In this document: positions 50,268 to 60,600 of the stretch, one piece after another | How the letters are laid out: each line of letters starts with the position of its first letter | Numbering within the stretch: the stretch's first letter is position 1 | NCBI GenBank assembly: GCA_020633235.1 | Contig: JACKEA010000012.1 | Span: forward strand, 8,866 to 72,865 | Reading direction: 5' to 3' | DNA length: 64,000 nt | Origin: Polyangiaceae bacterium | GTDB lineage: Bacteria > Myxococcota_A > Polyangia > Polyangiales > Polyangiaceae | Made by a program: the position numbers and the translations under genes | The notes under the pieces: model-generated | What the model was told of the DNA's origin: nothing | The model's database searches: none | The model's input: only the letters and a program-made list of their open reading frames with translations

Positions 50268-53200
50268 CTACCGCGTCGTCGGCCACAGGTAGACCAGACC
50301 CACCGGCTCCACCCGGCGGGCTTCGATCTGGTACAGGGTTTCGATCTCGCGCGGCTCCGTTTCGATCTCCTTCGCGATGCGATCCAGCCGCGCTTCCATG
50401 TGCTTGCGGTCCTGCTCGAACTGCTCGCGCTGCTCCCGCTCGGTGTCGCTGAACTGCAACGCCTGCTGGCGGTTCTCCTGGATGGTCTTCTCGATGCGCT
50501 CGCGCTGGGCCTTCAGGATCTTCCGCAGCGCCTCGGACTCCACCGCGGCCCGCGCGGCCAGCTTCTGACGGGCGTCGTGCTCCACCGCGTCCGCCTCGGC
50601 CTGCACGTGCTTGAACAGGGCGCGGAAGTCGTCCGCTGCGCGAGCCAGCAGCTTGTGTTGGACCGACTCGGAAACTCCCTCCAGCGACGGTGACTCGGCC
50701 AGCAGGGATTCGAGCTGCTCCAGCGCGCGGCGGTCGGCCTTGTCGGCGAAAGGCTTCAGCCGATCGGAGGTTTCCGTGTCTCGCCACTGAGCCGCCACGC
50801 TCACGAGCTGGTCGTGCAGCCGCGCGGCGCCCGGCCCGAACAGGGACAGGCGTCCGAAGGCGATCACCCGCACCAGCGAGTCCTGGTCGTTGCGCACGAT
50901 GGTCACCCGCGACAGATCGTGCGCCGAGTAGCCCTGCGCCAGAAACCGCGACAGCACCCGCTTCACGAAGGGATGCTCCAGGTGAAGCTGCCCGAGCTCG
51001 CTGGTCATGCGATCCGTCGGCGCGAACACCACCGGCAGCGGTTCGCGCTTGCGCCACTCCCAGAACGCCTCGTCGCGCTCCCGCGGCGGCCGCAGCGAAT
51101 CGAGCGTGGGCGCCCAGCTCGCGGACAGCGTCGGCACGCGAAACACCGCCAGCGGCTTGCCGCCGCTCGTGTGAGCTGGCGCATCCGGGGCCGCCTGCAG
51201 CGGTCCGCTGCCGGAGAGCGTGCAGCCCACGTCCAGGGCGTCCCGCAAGAGCTCCGGCCGGAACTCGAGCTGATCCCGGCTGCGGTTCAGGGCCTTGCCG
51301 TTGTCCTCGTTGTCCAACCTGAGCGCGCTCTCGTCGCTGCGCATCGCTTCCAGCTCTCGCTTGGTGGTCACCTCCGCCGCGGAGTCCGCGCCCGCGCGCT
51401 CGATGGCATCCGCGCTTCCTTCCTGGATGCCGTCGCCCAGGGTATCCCCCAGCCGGTCCATCACCACCGCGGACAGGGAGCCGAGCTCGCGCTGGATCAC
51501 CGCCACTTTGTGCACCAGCGTGTCCAGCACGCGGTCTTCGTGCCGCTGGGTGTACACGAAGTAATGGCAGCGCACCTCCGGTGCCGGTTGAAGCGCGCGG
51601 TCGATGCGCCCGTTGCGTTGCTCCATGCGCGCCGGGTTCCAGGGAATGTCGAAGTGGAACAGGTCGGCGCAGTGCGCCTGCAGGTTGATGCCCTCGCGCG
51701 CCGCGTCCGTCGCGATCAAGATGCGCGCCGGATGCTCGCCGGGCGGCGCCAGGAACGCGCGCTGAACCGCCTCGCGCGACTCATCGCTCATTCCGCCGTG
51801 GAGCTGCACCACGCGCTCGTCGCCCCGCGGCGTCCCTTCGCACGCGGCGGTCAGCAGGTTCAGCAGGTAGCGCTTGGTATCGCCGTACTCCGTGAAGATG
51901 ATGACCCGCGTATCCGACCACTTCGCGCCCTTGCGCTCATCGTGCGGCGCACCCATCGCCGAGCACTGGTGCTCCCGCATCCAGTCGAGCAGCGCCAACA
52001 CCTTCGCGTCCGGCGCACTGCGGTTCTGCTCCGCCAGGCTCAACATCCGCCGCAAGAGCTCCAGCGCTTCCGCGCTCGGCTTCGGCAGCGCTTCGGTGTG
52101 GCGGGCTGCCGCTTCGGCTTCGGCTTCGTCCTCCGCATCATCATCGGCGCCGTACTCGTCGTCGTCGCTGCCATTCGCGCTCGGCGGCTCAGGACTCTCC
52201 GCCGCCGCGAACAGGTCGGCCTGGGCGCTCTCCCGCTTGGCCGCGCCTTCGAGCTGGGCCTCCGCAGTCTCCGCGTGACGCCGCAGCGTGCGATAGAACG
52301 CCTCCACGCTGGACAGCAGCCGCTTCTGGAGGTTGATTAACACCAGCTTCGCGCGCCCGCGTTTCGGCTTTTGCAGCTTGGTGTACTTCGCGAGCAGGTC
52401 CGACAGGACCAGCTCCGCATCCGTGCTCTGTCCGATTTCTTTTGTTGGTCCGGCGCGCTCCCCGTCACCAGCCGCCAGCGCGTGCCACGTTCCGAAGCCT
52501 TCGCCGTCGCCAGCTCCTTCGTAGCTCAGGTCCAACCGCACCACGCGCCGCCTGGGATAGGTGCCGCTGTCGATCTGGCGCAGATCTTCTTTCAGGCGCC
52601 GCACCATCACCGCATCGAGTTGATCCGGGCCGCTGATGGGTACGCCGCGGGTGAATCGCTGAGGATCCAGCAGCTCCAAGAGCGCGCTAAAGCTGTTCGA
52701 GTGGCCGTTGTGCGGCGTAGCGGAAAGGAACAGACGATTTTCGAACCGCGGCGCAACATCTCGAATCACTCGCGTGATGCGGGAGTCCACGGCGTACTTC
52801 GATGCGGTAGCCGGCGCAGCAGTGTGCGCTTCGTCCAGGATGAGCAAGCTCTTCTTCACGCGCTCGCCCAGGTGCTGGAGCAGGGGATCGCGGTACTCCG
52901 GCCGGCGCAGCAAGGGATAGCTGATGATGAAGCGCGTGTGGGTGCTCCACGGGTTGACGGCGAAGCCGCGCTCTTGGTGGCGTCGCGCGACGAACGCGCG
53001 GTTGTATATCTCGAAATGGAGGCCGAAGCGCTTTTCCATCTCGTCCCGCCACTGCAGCGCCACGGAAGCCGGACACACGATGAGCGACCACGCAACCTGG
53101 TGCCGGAGCAGCAGCTCTTGCAGCACCAGGCCGGCTTCGATGGTCTTTCCCACGCCCACGTCATCCGCGATGAAGAGGTTCGCGCGGGGCAGCGCGAGCG

Positions 53201-53888
53201 CTTTCTTCAGCGGTGTGAGCTGGTGATTCATGATCTGGATGCCAGCCCTGAGCGGCGCCTGAAACAGCCGCGCATCCGTCGCCGTGACGCTGTTCCACTT
53301 CACCGCGTGCAGGTACGCGGAGAAATGCCGCGGCGGATCGAAATGCTGCGGTTTGCCCAGCCCGTGCACTTCCGGCTCCAGCACGCGCGCCCCGAGCTCG
53401 AGCTCCCAGAGCACCTCGAGCCGGCGTCCCTGGTTGTCGTCATCCAGGCACACCAGCCTGACGAGCGTCGCCTGCCCTTCGTCCGGCGGCGGCACGACGT
53501 CCTCCACGAGGTAATGCCGCATCCGCACCAGGGCGAGGTCGCCCTTGTGTGGCGGCGCCCCGAGCTCCCGCGACCGCTCCGACTCTGGCGGCGGCGGCGC
53601 GCTGTGCCCGGGCTTGTAGAGGCGAAGGATGCGATCAGCGAGGGTGGCGCGTGCGCGACCCGAGTCGTCCAAGTCGTGCGCGCGGCACACCGCGCGCAGC
53701 TCGTCGCGGCCGAGAAAGCCGAGCAGCTTCGGCAGGTCCGGAGCGCCGGCGCGCTGAAGCGCCGCGATCTGCTGCTCCTTCGTCGTGTCCAGCGGGATGC
53801 CGGTGCCCAGTGTGCGCCCAAGCTCCACCAAGCGCGCCTTCGTGAGCACGGACAGCACCGAGAGTGTGGACGGCTGAACGGCCCCCAT
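50268..53888 (-). CDS. drmD: DrmD-like SNF2-type helicase, first gene of the DISARM-like operon
   Basis: 1206 residues from ATG 53888; the frame reaching 54356 runs through the divergent promoter and over the neighbour gene and is not used. SNF2/SF2 motifs are IADDVGVGKTIEAGL (about 240-253), ILDEAHTAA (about 350), LSATPHNGHS, IIFTEYGDTKRYL, ATDAAREGINLQAH and MEQRNGRIDR (about 754-763). A long coiled coil ends the protein (EALRKILKAQRERIEKTI and following). DrmD marks class 1 DISARM. Its SF2 core is of the same RapA/HepA-like kind as the helicase of the divergent plus-strand operon. Eight genes follow it in one direction with gaps of 21 bp or less. Confidence 0.92.
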   Translation of the reverse strand: MGAVQPSTLSVLSVLTKARLVELGRTLGTGIPLDTTKEQQIAALQRAGAPDLPKLLGFLGRDELRAVCRAHDLDDSGRARATLADRILRLYKPGHSAPPPPESERSRELGAPPHKGDLALVRMRHYLVEDVVPPPDEGQATLVRLVCLDDDNQGRRLEVLWELELGARVLEPEVHGLGKPQHFDPPRHFSAYLHAVKWNSVTATDARLFQAPLRAGIQIMNHQLTPLKKALALPRANLFIADDVGVGKTIEAGLVLQELLLRHQVAWSLIVCPASVALQWRDEMEKRFGLHFEIYNRAFVARRHQERGFAVNPWSTHTRFIISYPLLRRPEYRDPLLQHLGERVKKSLLILDEAHTAAPATASKYAVDSRITRVIRDVAPRFENRLFLSATPHNGHSNSFSALLELLDPQRFTRGVPISGPDQLDAVMVRRLKEDLRQIDSGTYPRRRVVRLDLSYEGAGDGEGFGTWHALAAGDGERAGPTKEIGQSTDAELVLSDLLAKYTKLQKPKRGRAKLVLINLQKRLLSSVEAFYRTLRRHAETAEAQLEGAAKRESAQADLFAAAESPEPPSANGSDDDEYGADDDAEDEAEAEAAARHTEALPKPSAEALELLRRMLSLAEQNRSAPDAKVLALLDWMREHQCSAMGAPHDERKGAKWSDTRVIIFTEYGDTKRYLLNLLTAACEGTPRGDERVVQLHGGMSDESREAVQRAFLAPPGEHPARILIATDAAREGINLQAHCADLFHFDIPWNPARMEQRNGRIDRALQPAPEVRCHYFVYTQRHEDRVLDTLVHKVAVIQRELGSLSAVVMDRLGDTLGDGIQEGSADAIERAGADSAAEVTTKRELEAMRSDESALRLDNEDNGKALNRSRDQLEFRPELLRDALDVGCTLSGSGPLQAAPDAPAHTSGGKPLAVFRVPTLSASWAPTLDSLRPPRERDEAFWEWRKREPLPVVFAPTDRMTSELGQLHLEHPFVKRVLSRFLAQGYSAHDLSRVTIVRNDQDSLVRVIAFGRLSLFGPGAARLHDQLVSVAAQWRDTETSDRLKPFADKADRRALEQLESLLAESPSLEGVSESVQHKLLARAADDFRALFKHVQAEADAVEHDARQKLAARAAVESEALRKILKAQRERIEKTIQENRQQALQFSDTEREQREQFEQDRKHMEARLDRIAKEIETEPREIETLYQIEARRVEPVGLVYLWPTTR

Positions 53889-54161
53889 AGAGTCGAAGCT
53901 ATCATGGGTCCCAGTTCCACAGAATCCCTGCGAGCCCGGATGCGACGAGCTGGGACGCATCCGGCCTCGGTGGCCCACATGGGTTCCTGAAGTCGAACGG
54001 GGTCCGAATGAAGTGCGCTTTCGCGCGCCAATGCGAGGTTGGCGAAACACGACGGTTCTGGTCGCATCCGCAGCACTCACCCCACAGGGTGCTTGCAGTG
54101 GTCGGCCATCCTTTGGCATTCTCCATGCTGAGCGTGCTCTGCGAGCATGCGGGAGGTGGCG
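53889..54161. promoter_or_regulatory. Divergent promoter region between two defence operons
   Basis: 273 bp separate the starts of drmD (minus) and of the three-gene operon (plus). An inverted repeat, CCGGATGCG at 53936-53944 and CGCATCCGG at 53956-53964 (11-nt spacer), lies 48-76 bp upstream of the drmD start and may be an operator. A ribosome-binding site GGGAGGT at 54151-54157 precedes ATG 54162. No regulator gene is encoded in either operon. Confidence 0.55.
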
Positions 54162-55589
54162 ATGTCTGTGGTGCCGTTGCCGGTGTTTCTGACTGCGTAT
54201 GACCCGACGGATGTGCCTGGGGGTAGCCTGGATCCGCTTGGTTTTGGCTCTGGTTTCAACGGGTTGGCGGACGAGCTGTTGCCGGGGCTCACGGGTGTCG
54301 CGTCTGAGCCGGCCTACCTGGCTTTGCTGTGCGGGGCGTTGCGTCTTGCAGACCATGAGTTGGGCAGTCAGCTCGAGACATTGCCGCCCGCGAAACGACG
54401 GCTCGTGCGGGTTGCTGCGGCGGAGCGACTAGAACGCGCGTGGGCGATCGGGTGCGCGCTCTCGATCGACCCGGAAGCGGGCGACGGGAGCTTGGATGCC
54501 GAGCTCTCCGGGTTGCGAGGCGTGAGCTATGTCAAGAAAGAGCTACAGCGCATCCACCGGGATGGTCGGCGAGACGCCGGAACCCGCTGGCCCCTTCTTT
54601 CGCGCCAATACACCTATGGAATGCTGGGCATCTACGGCGGTGTGGCCGATCGCTTGCGCTTGCTGGACAAGGCGGATTTCACCCTGACGCCGTCCATTGG
54701 TGTGGACTTGGGCGAGGCATTCCTCGCAGACACGCTGCCCGAGCCGCCGCTCCGAAGGCGGATTGCGAAGTTGGCTGTCGATGAGGCCGCAACGTTGCCG
54801 CTGGGCGAGTTGGCGCGCTGGGGTGAGCGGGCGCGGCCAGGCATGGAGCTGTCGGAGCCGGTGGCTCGCGCCCTCCGGGACGGCTTGTGCTCCAACGCGC
54901 GACGACACCTTTCGCTACAGCTGATGGAAAGCGTGATGAGCGCGGATGTTAGAGCCGATGCGTCAGCGGAGCGCGCGGAGCCGGGGGAAGTGGAGATGAT
55001 CGAGCGCTGCCTGGCGGCGCTCGATCGCGGCGCGCTGGGAAACGGCGCTCAGGGCGAGCACGGCGTTCTGCGTGGTGTGCTCCAAACCATACTGGCGTTC
55101 GAGCACGTGTATCGCTGGAGCGTTGTCGGGCTGGAGCGGCTCTTGCACGTAACGCACGGCGCAGGCGACACGGTTGACGTTGCAGCGCTTGGTGCGGACA
55201 GAGGGTTGGAGCGCGCGTGGAGCAACGTGGCGGCCGGCTTGCCTACGCTCGAGCAACGGCGAGAAGAGCTACTCCAACTTGGCCTGAACGACACGGCGCG
55301 CCGCCTGACGGACGTCGTCAAGTTCGCTGGGACTGCGGGGCGCGCAGGTTCCGCCACCGAGTTCATGGATGCCGTCCTGTTCCGGCATCGCGAGGTGCAG
55401 CACAGCAAGCTCGATCGCGGGCGACGGAAGCTCCCTTGGATCGAACGGCAGGCCGACAAGCTCGTGATCTCCTCGAACCTCGCCGGAGCGAGTGCTGCGC
55501 CCATTGTCGACGCGCAGGAGGTTCTGCCCCACGCCTGGCGCACCTGGGCTGCGCGTAACTTCGTGCGAGCTGTCGGAGGTGTGTCGTGA
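54162..55589 (+). CDS. Unrecognised first protein of the helicase-PLD operon
   Basis: 475 residues from ATG 54162, supported by the site at 54151-54157. The N-terminus, PGGSLDPLGFGSGFNGLADE followed by LLPGLTGVASEPAYLALLCG, has the layout of defence-island proteins of the DUF6361 kind. Those start with a pattern of this sort (LADxLLPGLT ... RYL) and are often encoded beside helicase and PLD genes. I cannot confirm membership. The rest is alpha-helical, with VRVAAAERLERAWAIGCALS, YGMLGIYGGVADRLRLLD and a C-terminal DAVLFRHREVQHSKLDRGRR. No catalytic motif, signal peptide or membrane helix was seen. It may be a sensor or adaptor. It overlaps the next gene (GTGA). Confidence 0.72.
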   Translation: MSVVPLPVFLTAYDPTDVPGGSLDPLGFGSGFNGLADELLPGLTGVASEPAYLALLCGALRLADHELGSQLETLPPAKRRLVRVAAAERLERAWAIGCALSIDPEAGDGSLDAELSGLRGVSYVKKELQRIHRDGRRDAGTRWPLLSRQYTYGMLGIYGGVADRLRLLDKADFTLTPSIGVDLGEAFLADTLPEPPLRRRIAKLAVDEAATLPLGELARWGERARPGMELSEPVARALRDGLCSNARRHLSLQLMESVMSADVRADASAERAEPGEVEMIERCLAALDRGALGNGAQGEHGVLRGVLQTILAFEHVYRWSVVGLERLLHVTHGAGDTVDVAALGADRGLERAWSNVAAGLPTLEQRREELLQLGLNDTARRLTDVVKFAGTAGRAGSATEFMDAVLFRHREVQHSKLDRGRRKLPWIERQADKLVISSNLAGASAAPIVDAQEVLPHAWRTWAARNFVRAVGGVS

Positions 55590-57649
55590 ATCGAGGGAAC
55601 GCAGCGGATCGCCGCCTCATCGATCGCTTCCGCTTCGACGTGAAAGGGCTGGGCGATGTGCGCCGCATCGTCGCTACGACGCACAACCTGGAAGCGGACT
55701 TCTTCGAGCACGACTTCCTGCCGAATGTGTTGGGTGTGCCCAACGCGGAAGACCATGCGTTCAAGGCGCGGACGGAGCTCCAGCGCCGGCTGCAGCAGTG
55801 CGATTTAGTCGCCGTTGCGATGGACGCGGCCGGCTACCAGGGGCGGCCGTCACTGCGCACTACCCTTCGCCCCGTCACACTCCGGGGCCGGCGGTTGCAC
55901 GCGAAGCTGCTCGCCGTGCAGTACGAGCACGGCGTGCGGGTGAGTGTGGGCTCTGCCAATCTCACGCCCGGTGGCTTTCGCCTGAACCGAGAGGTCGCCG
56001 GTGTGCTGGAAACACGCGACGATTCCGAGGCGGACGCGGGCAGTATCGCAACTGTGCTGAAGAGCGCTGTCGACGCCCTAGTCGTGCTCCGGGAGCGCGG
56101 TGCTCAGGACGTAGTCGAGGGCTTCGCTGCGATCGCGGAAGCGGTGCGACGCTGGCATCCAAAGTCCAAGCCACAACACGACCTGGTGTGGAGCGGGGGC
56201 GCCGAATCGCTTGCGCAAGACATGGTCCAGCGGTGGTCGGGTCCAGGCCCCGTAGAGCGCATTCGCATCGTCAGCCCGTTCTGGGCGGAGGATGGGACCG
56301 ACCGTGCGCCGCTGGTGCGCTTCGTTGCGCTGCTACGCGATGCGGGCAAGCTCGCTCCTCAGTGTGACGTGGAGCTGTACCTGGACGCGGCGGCCTTGGC
56401 GGAAGGCGGACATGCCATCGCGTACCCTGCCGGGTTCGCGTTGAGCTCAGGATTGGGCGGCGTGAAGGTCACGGCGCACGCAGTGGACCCCACGGTGGAT
56501 CAGAACGACCTCGACATGAAGGTCGAGTTGAACAAGGCCCGCGCGCTGCATGCGAAGGTGGTGATCTTGGAGGGCGGCGAGCGCGCGCTCGCCTACGCTG
56601 GCTCCGGGAACTTCACCCGCGCTGGCTGGGGCATTGGGGTGCCCGGGAACATCGAGCTTGGCTGGGTGCTCACCGGCTCCCCGAAGCAGCTCCGGGAGCT
56701 GGTGCCGGAGACCACTGGCCAGGGCGAGGAGATCCGGCCGGGTCAGCTCCTGAACGACAGCGCGCCAGCGGAAGAAGAGGAGGCCGCGTTCTGGCCCAGC
56801 TACTTGCTCGGCGCGGATTTGGAGCCGGATCCGGACGATCCAGATCGCTTGCTCTTGGTCGTACGCGCGGACCAGAGCGCGCCGCGCTTTGCTGTTGCGA
56901 CCGTGGGCGACGCCGCGAGCGCTAGCGTTCAGCTACTGGAAGCGGGCGGCAGTGCGGGTGCGGAAGTGCGTGCCGCGCTGGGTTCCGCGGCGCTCCAACA
57001 AATCATGCATGAAAGGGAAGTGCTGATCACCGAGGTCGAATCCGGGCGTTCGGCGCACTACCCCGTGAACGTTGCCGCCGGTGAGGCACGACTGCGGTTG
57101 CCCATCGCACCCGGGGCTGGCCGTCCTGGTGAAGCAGCGCTGATCGCGTACTTTCAGGGCAAGGTAGACTTCGAAGATCTGTATCCACCGCCCGGGGAAG
57201 CGGCGCAGCGACTGCACGTCGGGCCGCGTGGGCTCGAGGAGAGTGGGGTGGATACGTCGCAGATCCTTTCCTACCAGGTGCGCGAGTTCGTTCAGGCGCT
57301 GCCGGGGATTCGTGCGGAGATTACGAGTGTGGGGCGCTCCCGCGCGGCACTCGAGTTTGCGCTGCTCGGACAAGTGGGGCCGGTGGGACTGGCTCGCGCC
57401 ATTTGTGAGGCGGCGGAGCACGGTGGAAAGTCTGCGGTGGCAGCGGCGTTCCAACTGGTGGAGCTCCTCCGCGTGCTCGAAGACGCGGCATCGGCCGCTG
57501 CCGAGGAGGACTTCCGCGAGGTCTATCAACGAGCGATCACGCGGGTACGAGAGTACTTGGCCCGAGTGAAAGCGAGGGATGCGGAGGCGTTCTCTCCGCA
57601 AGCAGCGTTCTCGAAGTACGAGAGCGTGATTGGGGGAGGTGCGCCGTGA
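55586..57649 (+). CDS. Phospholipase D-like protein with two HKD motifs
   Basis: 687 residues from GTG 55586 (overlaps the previous stop). HKD motif 1 is LHAKLLAVQYEHGVRVSVGS (His about 104) followed by ANLTPGGFRLNRE. HKD motif 2 is LHAKVVILEGGERALAYAGS (His about 321) followed by GNFTRAGWG ... NIELGWVL. A protein with two complete motifs can form one active site by itself, unlike the single-HKD drmC. The C-terminal 250 residues form beta-rich and helical domains without a known motif (AVATVGDAASASVQLLEAGG, REVLITEVESGRS). As a PLD-type nuclease it is a likely effector. It overlaps the helicase gene by GTGA. Confidence 0.9.
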   Translation: MNRGNAADRRLIDRFRFDVKGLGDVRRIVATTHNLEADFFEHDFLPNVLGVPNAEDHAFKARTELQRRLQQCDLVAVAMDAAGYQGRPSLRTTLRPVTLRGRRLHAKLLAVQYEHGVRVSVGSANLTPGGFRLNREVAGVLETRDDSEADAGSIATVLKSAVDALVVLRERGAQDVVEGFAAIAEAVRRWHPKSKPQHDLVWSGGAESLAQDMVQRWSGPGPVERIRIVSPFWAEDGTDRAPLVRFVALLRDAGKLAPQCDVELYLDAAALAEGGHAIAYPAGFALSSGLGGVKVTAHAVDPTVDQNDLDMKVELNKARALHAKVVILEGGERALAYAGSGNFTRAGWGIGVPGNIELGWVLTGSPKQLRELVPETTGQGEEIRPGQLLNDSAPAEEEEAAFWPSYLLGADLEPDPDDPDRLLLVVRADQSAPRFAVATVGDAASASVQLLEAGGSAGAEVRAALGSAALQQIMHEREVLITEVESGRSAHYPVNVAAGEARLRLPIAPGAGRPGEAALIAYFQGKVDFEDLYPPPGEAAQRLHVGPRGLEESGVDTSQILSYQVREFVQALPGIRAEITSVGRSRAALEFALLGQVGPVGLARAICEAAEHGGKSAVAAAFQLVELLRVLEDAASAAAEEDFREVYQRAITRVREYLARVKARDAEAFSPQAAFSKYESVIGGGAP

Positions 57650-60600
57650 AAGCATCGCCGCTCGTGAATCTGGGCGCGGACCGTGTGCGGATGAAGGACC
57701 AACGCGATGTGGACCGGCAGCAGGCCACGGTGCAGCACTTGCTCGACCGCTTCTACACCGACAAGGAAGAGGAGCAATACGAGCTCCAGGTAGTGGCGGA
57801 CGAAGTGGGCATGGGCAAGACGTTCGTGGCGCTGGCTACGGCGTTCGCGATGCTAGAGGCGCGGCGCGAGGACCCGGAGGAGCAGAAGAACGCGAGCGTG
57901 CACGTGCTGGTGCTCGTCCCGAACAATGACGCCTTGTTTCGGAAGTGGAACAAAGAGGTGAAGGAGTTCGTGAAGCGTTGCGTTCCAGAAGACAAGCGCA
58001 CGGAGGTGAGCTCGCGATTTCGACGCGTTGAAGTGGAACGGCTGGACGAACTGGTCGCAGCGCTGTGCCAGCGCAATGGGCCAGAGGTCGTGGTGGCAAA
58101 GACGTCGGCGCTTGCGGGCAAGGTGCGAAACTTCGATGCGAAGGCGCGGTTGGTGTTGGCGACGGCATTCCGTGTGTGGGCGAATGCCTTCAGGCTGGAT
58201 GCGCGAGAGCGGCTGCTCCGTGGAGGAGAGAAGTGGCAGTGGCCAGCGGATCCGCGCGGGTTCGGGCAGCTAGACGAACTACAGGAGCAGATTCCGCTCG
58301 AGCTTGCCCCGCTGGTGAAGCACATCGAGAGCGAGCTCGGTGGGGAGCGCGGCGAACCGCTATTGGAGGCGTGCCGAGAGTGCGCGACGCCGTACAAGCA
58401 CAATCGCGAGGCGCTACTCGTGGACATTCGCAAGAAGGCCGTGGAGATCTACAAGGAAGCGGTCATCGCGCGACTGACCCGGGCGATTCCGCTCGTAATC
58501 GTGGACGAAGCGCACAACTGGAAGAACGGCCCTAGCAAGGGCTCGAACAACTACAGAGAGTTTGCCAGGTGGATTGCGCCCCGAGCGCGCCGCTTGCTCT
58601 TGCTCACGGCAACGCCGTTTCAGCTGCGGCCCGACGAGATGCTCGAGATCCTAAAGGCTTCGGATGACATGGACATTCCGGAAGACCGCTGTGAGCGCTT
58701 GCGGATGTTCCGTGAGAAGGACATCAGAACCGTGCTCGACGAGTCCAGTCGGGCGAGCAAGCGCTTTGCGCAGGCCTGGGCACGGATTCCGACCAGCATC
58801 GGTCCGCAAGCAATCCTCGAAGTGTGGAATCAGCCAAACCTGGTTGAAGCGCGAGAACGACTTCGCAAGGTCGCCGACCAACACGGCGCCTTGGCATTCG
58901 GCGAAGTGGACGCCGCGGTCGAGCTCGGTGCACGCGGCGTTGACCCTGCTCTGCGGGAGTTCTTCACCCAAGCGCTGCGGCTGTTTGCGTTCAATCGTGA
59001 CCTGAGTCAGGAGCTCGGGAAGCTGGTGGTTCGCCATCGCCGGCGCACGGAGCATCGTCTGGTGCGCGTGGGCGATGAGGTGAACAAGGCCGCCGAGCAC
59101 ATCAACGCTCGCCCAGATGCGCGAGTGCTACACGCGAGCCCGGGTATCGATGTGCGGGGCGAAGGCGAGCTGCCGCACTACTTGTTGATGCGTGCGTCCT
59201 CCGAGATCAAGGGTGGGCGCGGGAAGGCAGCGCTGGGCCAGAATCTCACCGGTTGCTACTCGACGCTGTTCCAGAGTGCGGACGGGAAAGAGTTCCAGAA
59301 GGCAGACTCCGGGCGCGCGCGAGAGTACGTGGAAGTGCTCAAGGGACTGGTAGGTACCGAGGACGCGGACGCGCGCCACCCCAAGCTTGCGGCGGTGGTG
59401 GCGGACACGGTGGCGCGCTGGGAGCGCGGAGAGAAGACGCTGCTGTTTGCATTCCGGAGCAACACGGCGCGGCAGTTGGCGCGGTTGATCGGTGAGGCGA
59501 TCGAAGCGCGCATCGACAATCGCAAGAAGCAGGCGTTCGGAAGTGACACGGGGCTCCAGGCCTTGCGCAATCGCTTCACCGGCAAGGACCGAGACCTGAT
59601 CCCCATTGTGCTGGACCGCGTGCTGTGGTCTGCGCTCTGGGCGCCGCAGGGAAAGGCGTTTGGTCCTGATGCTCTGCAGCCGAGCAAGGAGGACTACTGG
59701 CAAGTGGCCGAGCTCGCGTTTCGCTACGGGGTCGACGTCATGGACAAGACGCCGGACAGGGTGTTCTTGCAGCGCGCTGTCGAGTGCGCTCAAGCGCGGC
59801 GCCTGAGAACCTTGGTGGACGCAAAGTCTCGCGCACGGAAGCTTCTGGAAGCGGTTGCCGACGAGAGCTGGGTGGCGGAGCCGTACGGAGGCATGCAGGC
59901 CGACGACGAAGAAGAAGCCGGCACGCTTGTCAGCGAGAAGGGGGTGCTCTCTCGGTATCGCCTCGTTGGCAAACCGACGGCGGAGCAAGTTGCGTCGCTG
60001 GCACAGCAGCTGTTGGAGCGCGACGCAGCCGCCCAGCGCGTTCACAAGATGTCGGCCCTCCGAACCGCGTTCGTCGGACCGAGCTTGTGGCTCGGTGTCG
60101 AGCCCCTCGATGTCGCACTACAGCGCTGGCACCTTCACGATTCCGTGGATGACCACCAGGACCAGCGCCTGTTTCACGAACATCTCGATGCGCTCACCTG
60201 GCCCAACGGCACGCCCGATTTCCGAACCCGTGCGCTGGCGATGCAGGCGGTGCGCCGCGCTGCGCTGCGAGAGTCGCTGCTTGTGCGCCTGCTGCCGTCA
60301 GCAGCCGAGCTCGAAGACGAAGCTTGGGCCACGCTCCTGGTGCAGCGCATCGGTGAGCCGCTGTATCCCGGTGGCGAGAGCTTGCTGCGCCGGCTCGGCG
60401 TGTTCCTCGAAGATCTGGCCAGCGCCAGCGGAGACATCGGAGACCCAACGGATGCGCGGGGCGCGCTGTTCGATGCAACCCGGGCACGCGGGCAGAGTGG
60501 CGTGTACCTCGTGGCGGGGGACACCAAGCTCGACACGCGGAACCGCGTCTTCAGCGGGTTCAACACGCCGCTCTTGCCAGAAGTGCTCGTCTGCACGCAG

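Noticed and set aside
53889..54356. N-terminal extension of drmD to 54356
   Set aside because: It would run through the divergent promoter and the neighbour's coding region; the extra residues are low-complexity and unlike DrmD.
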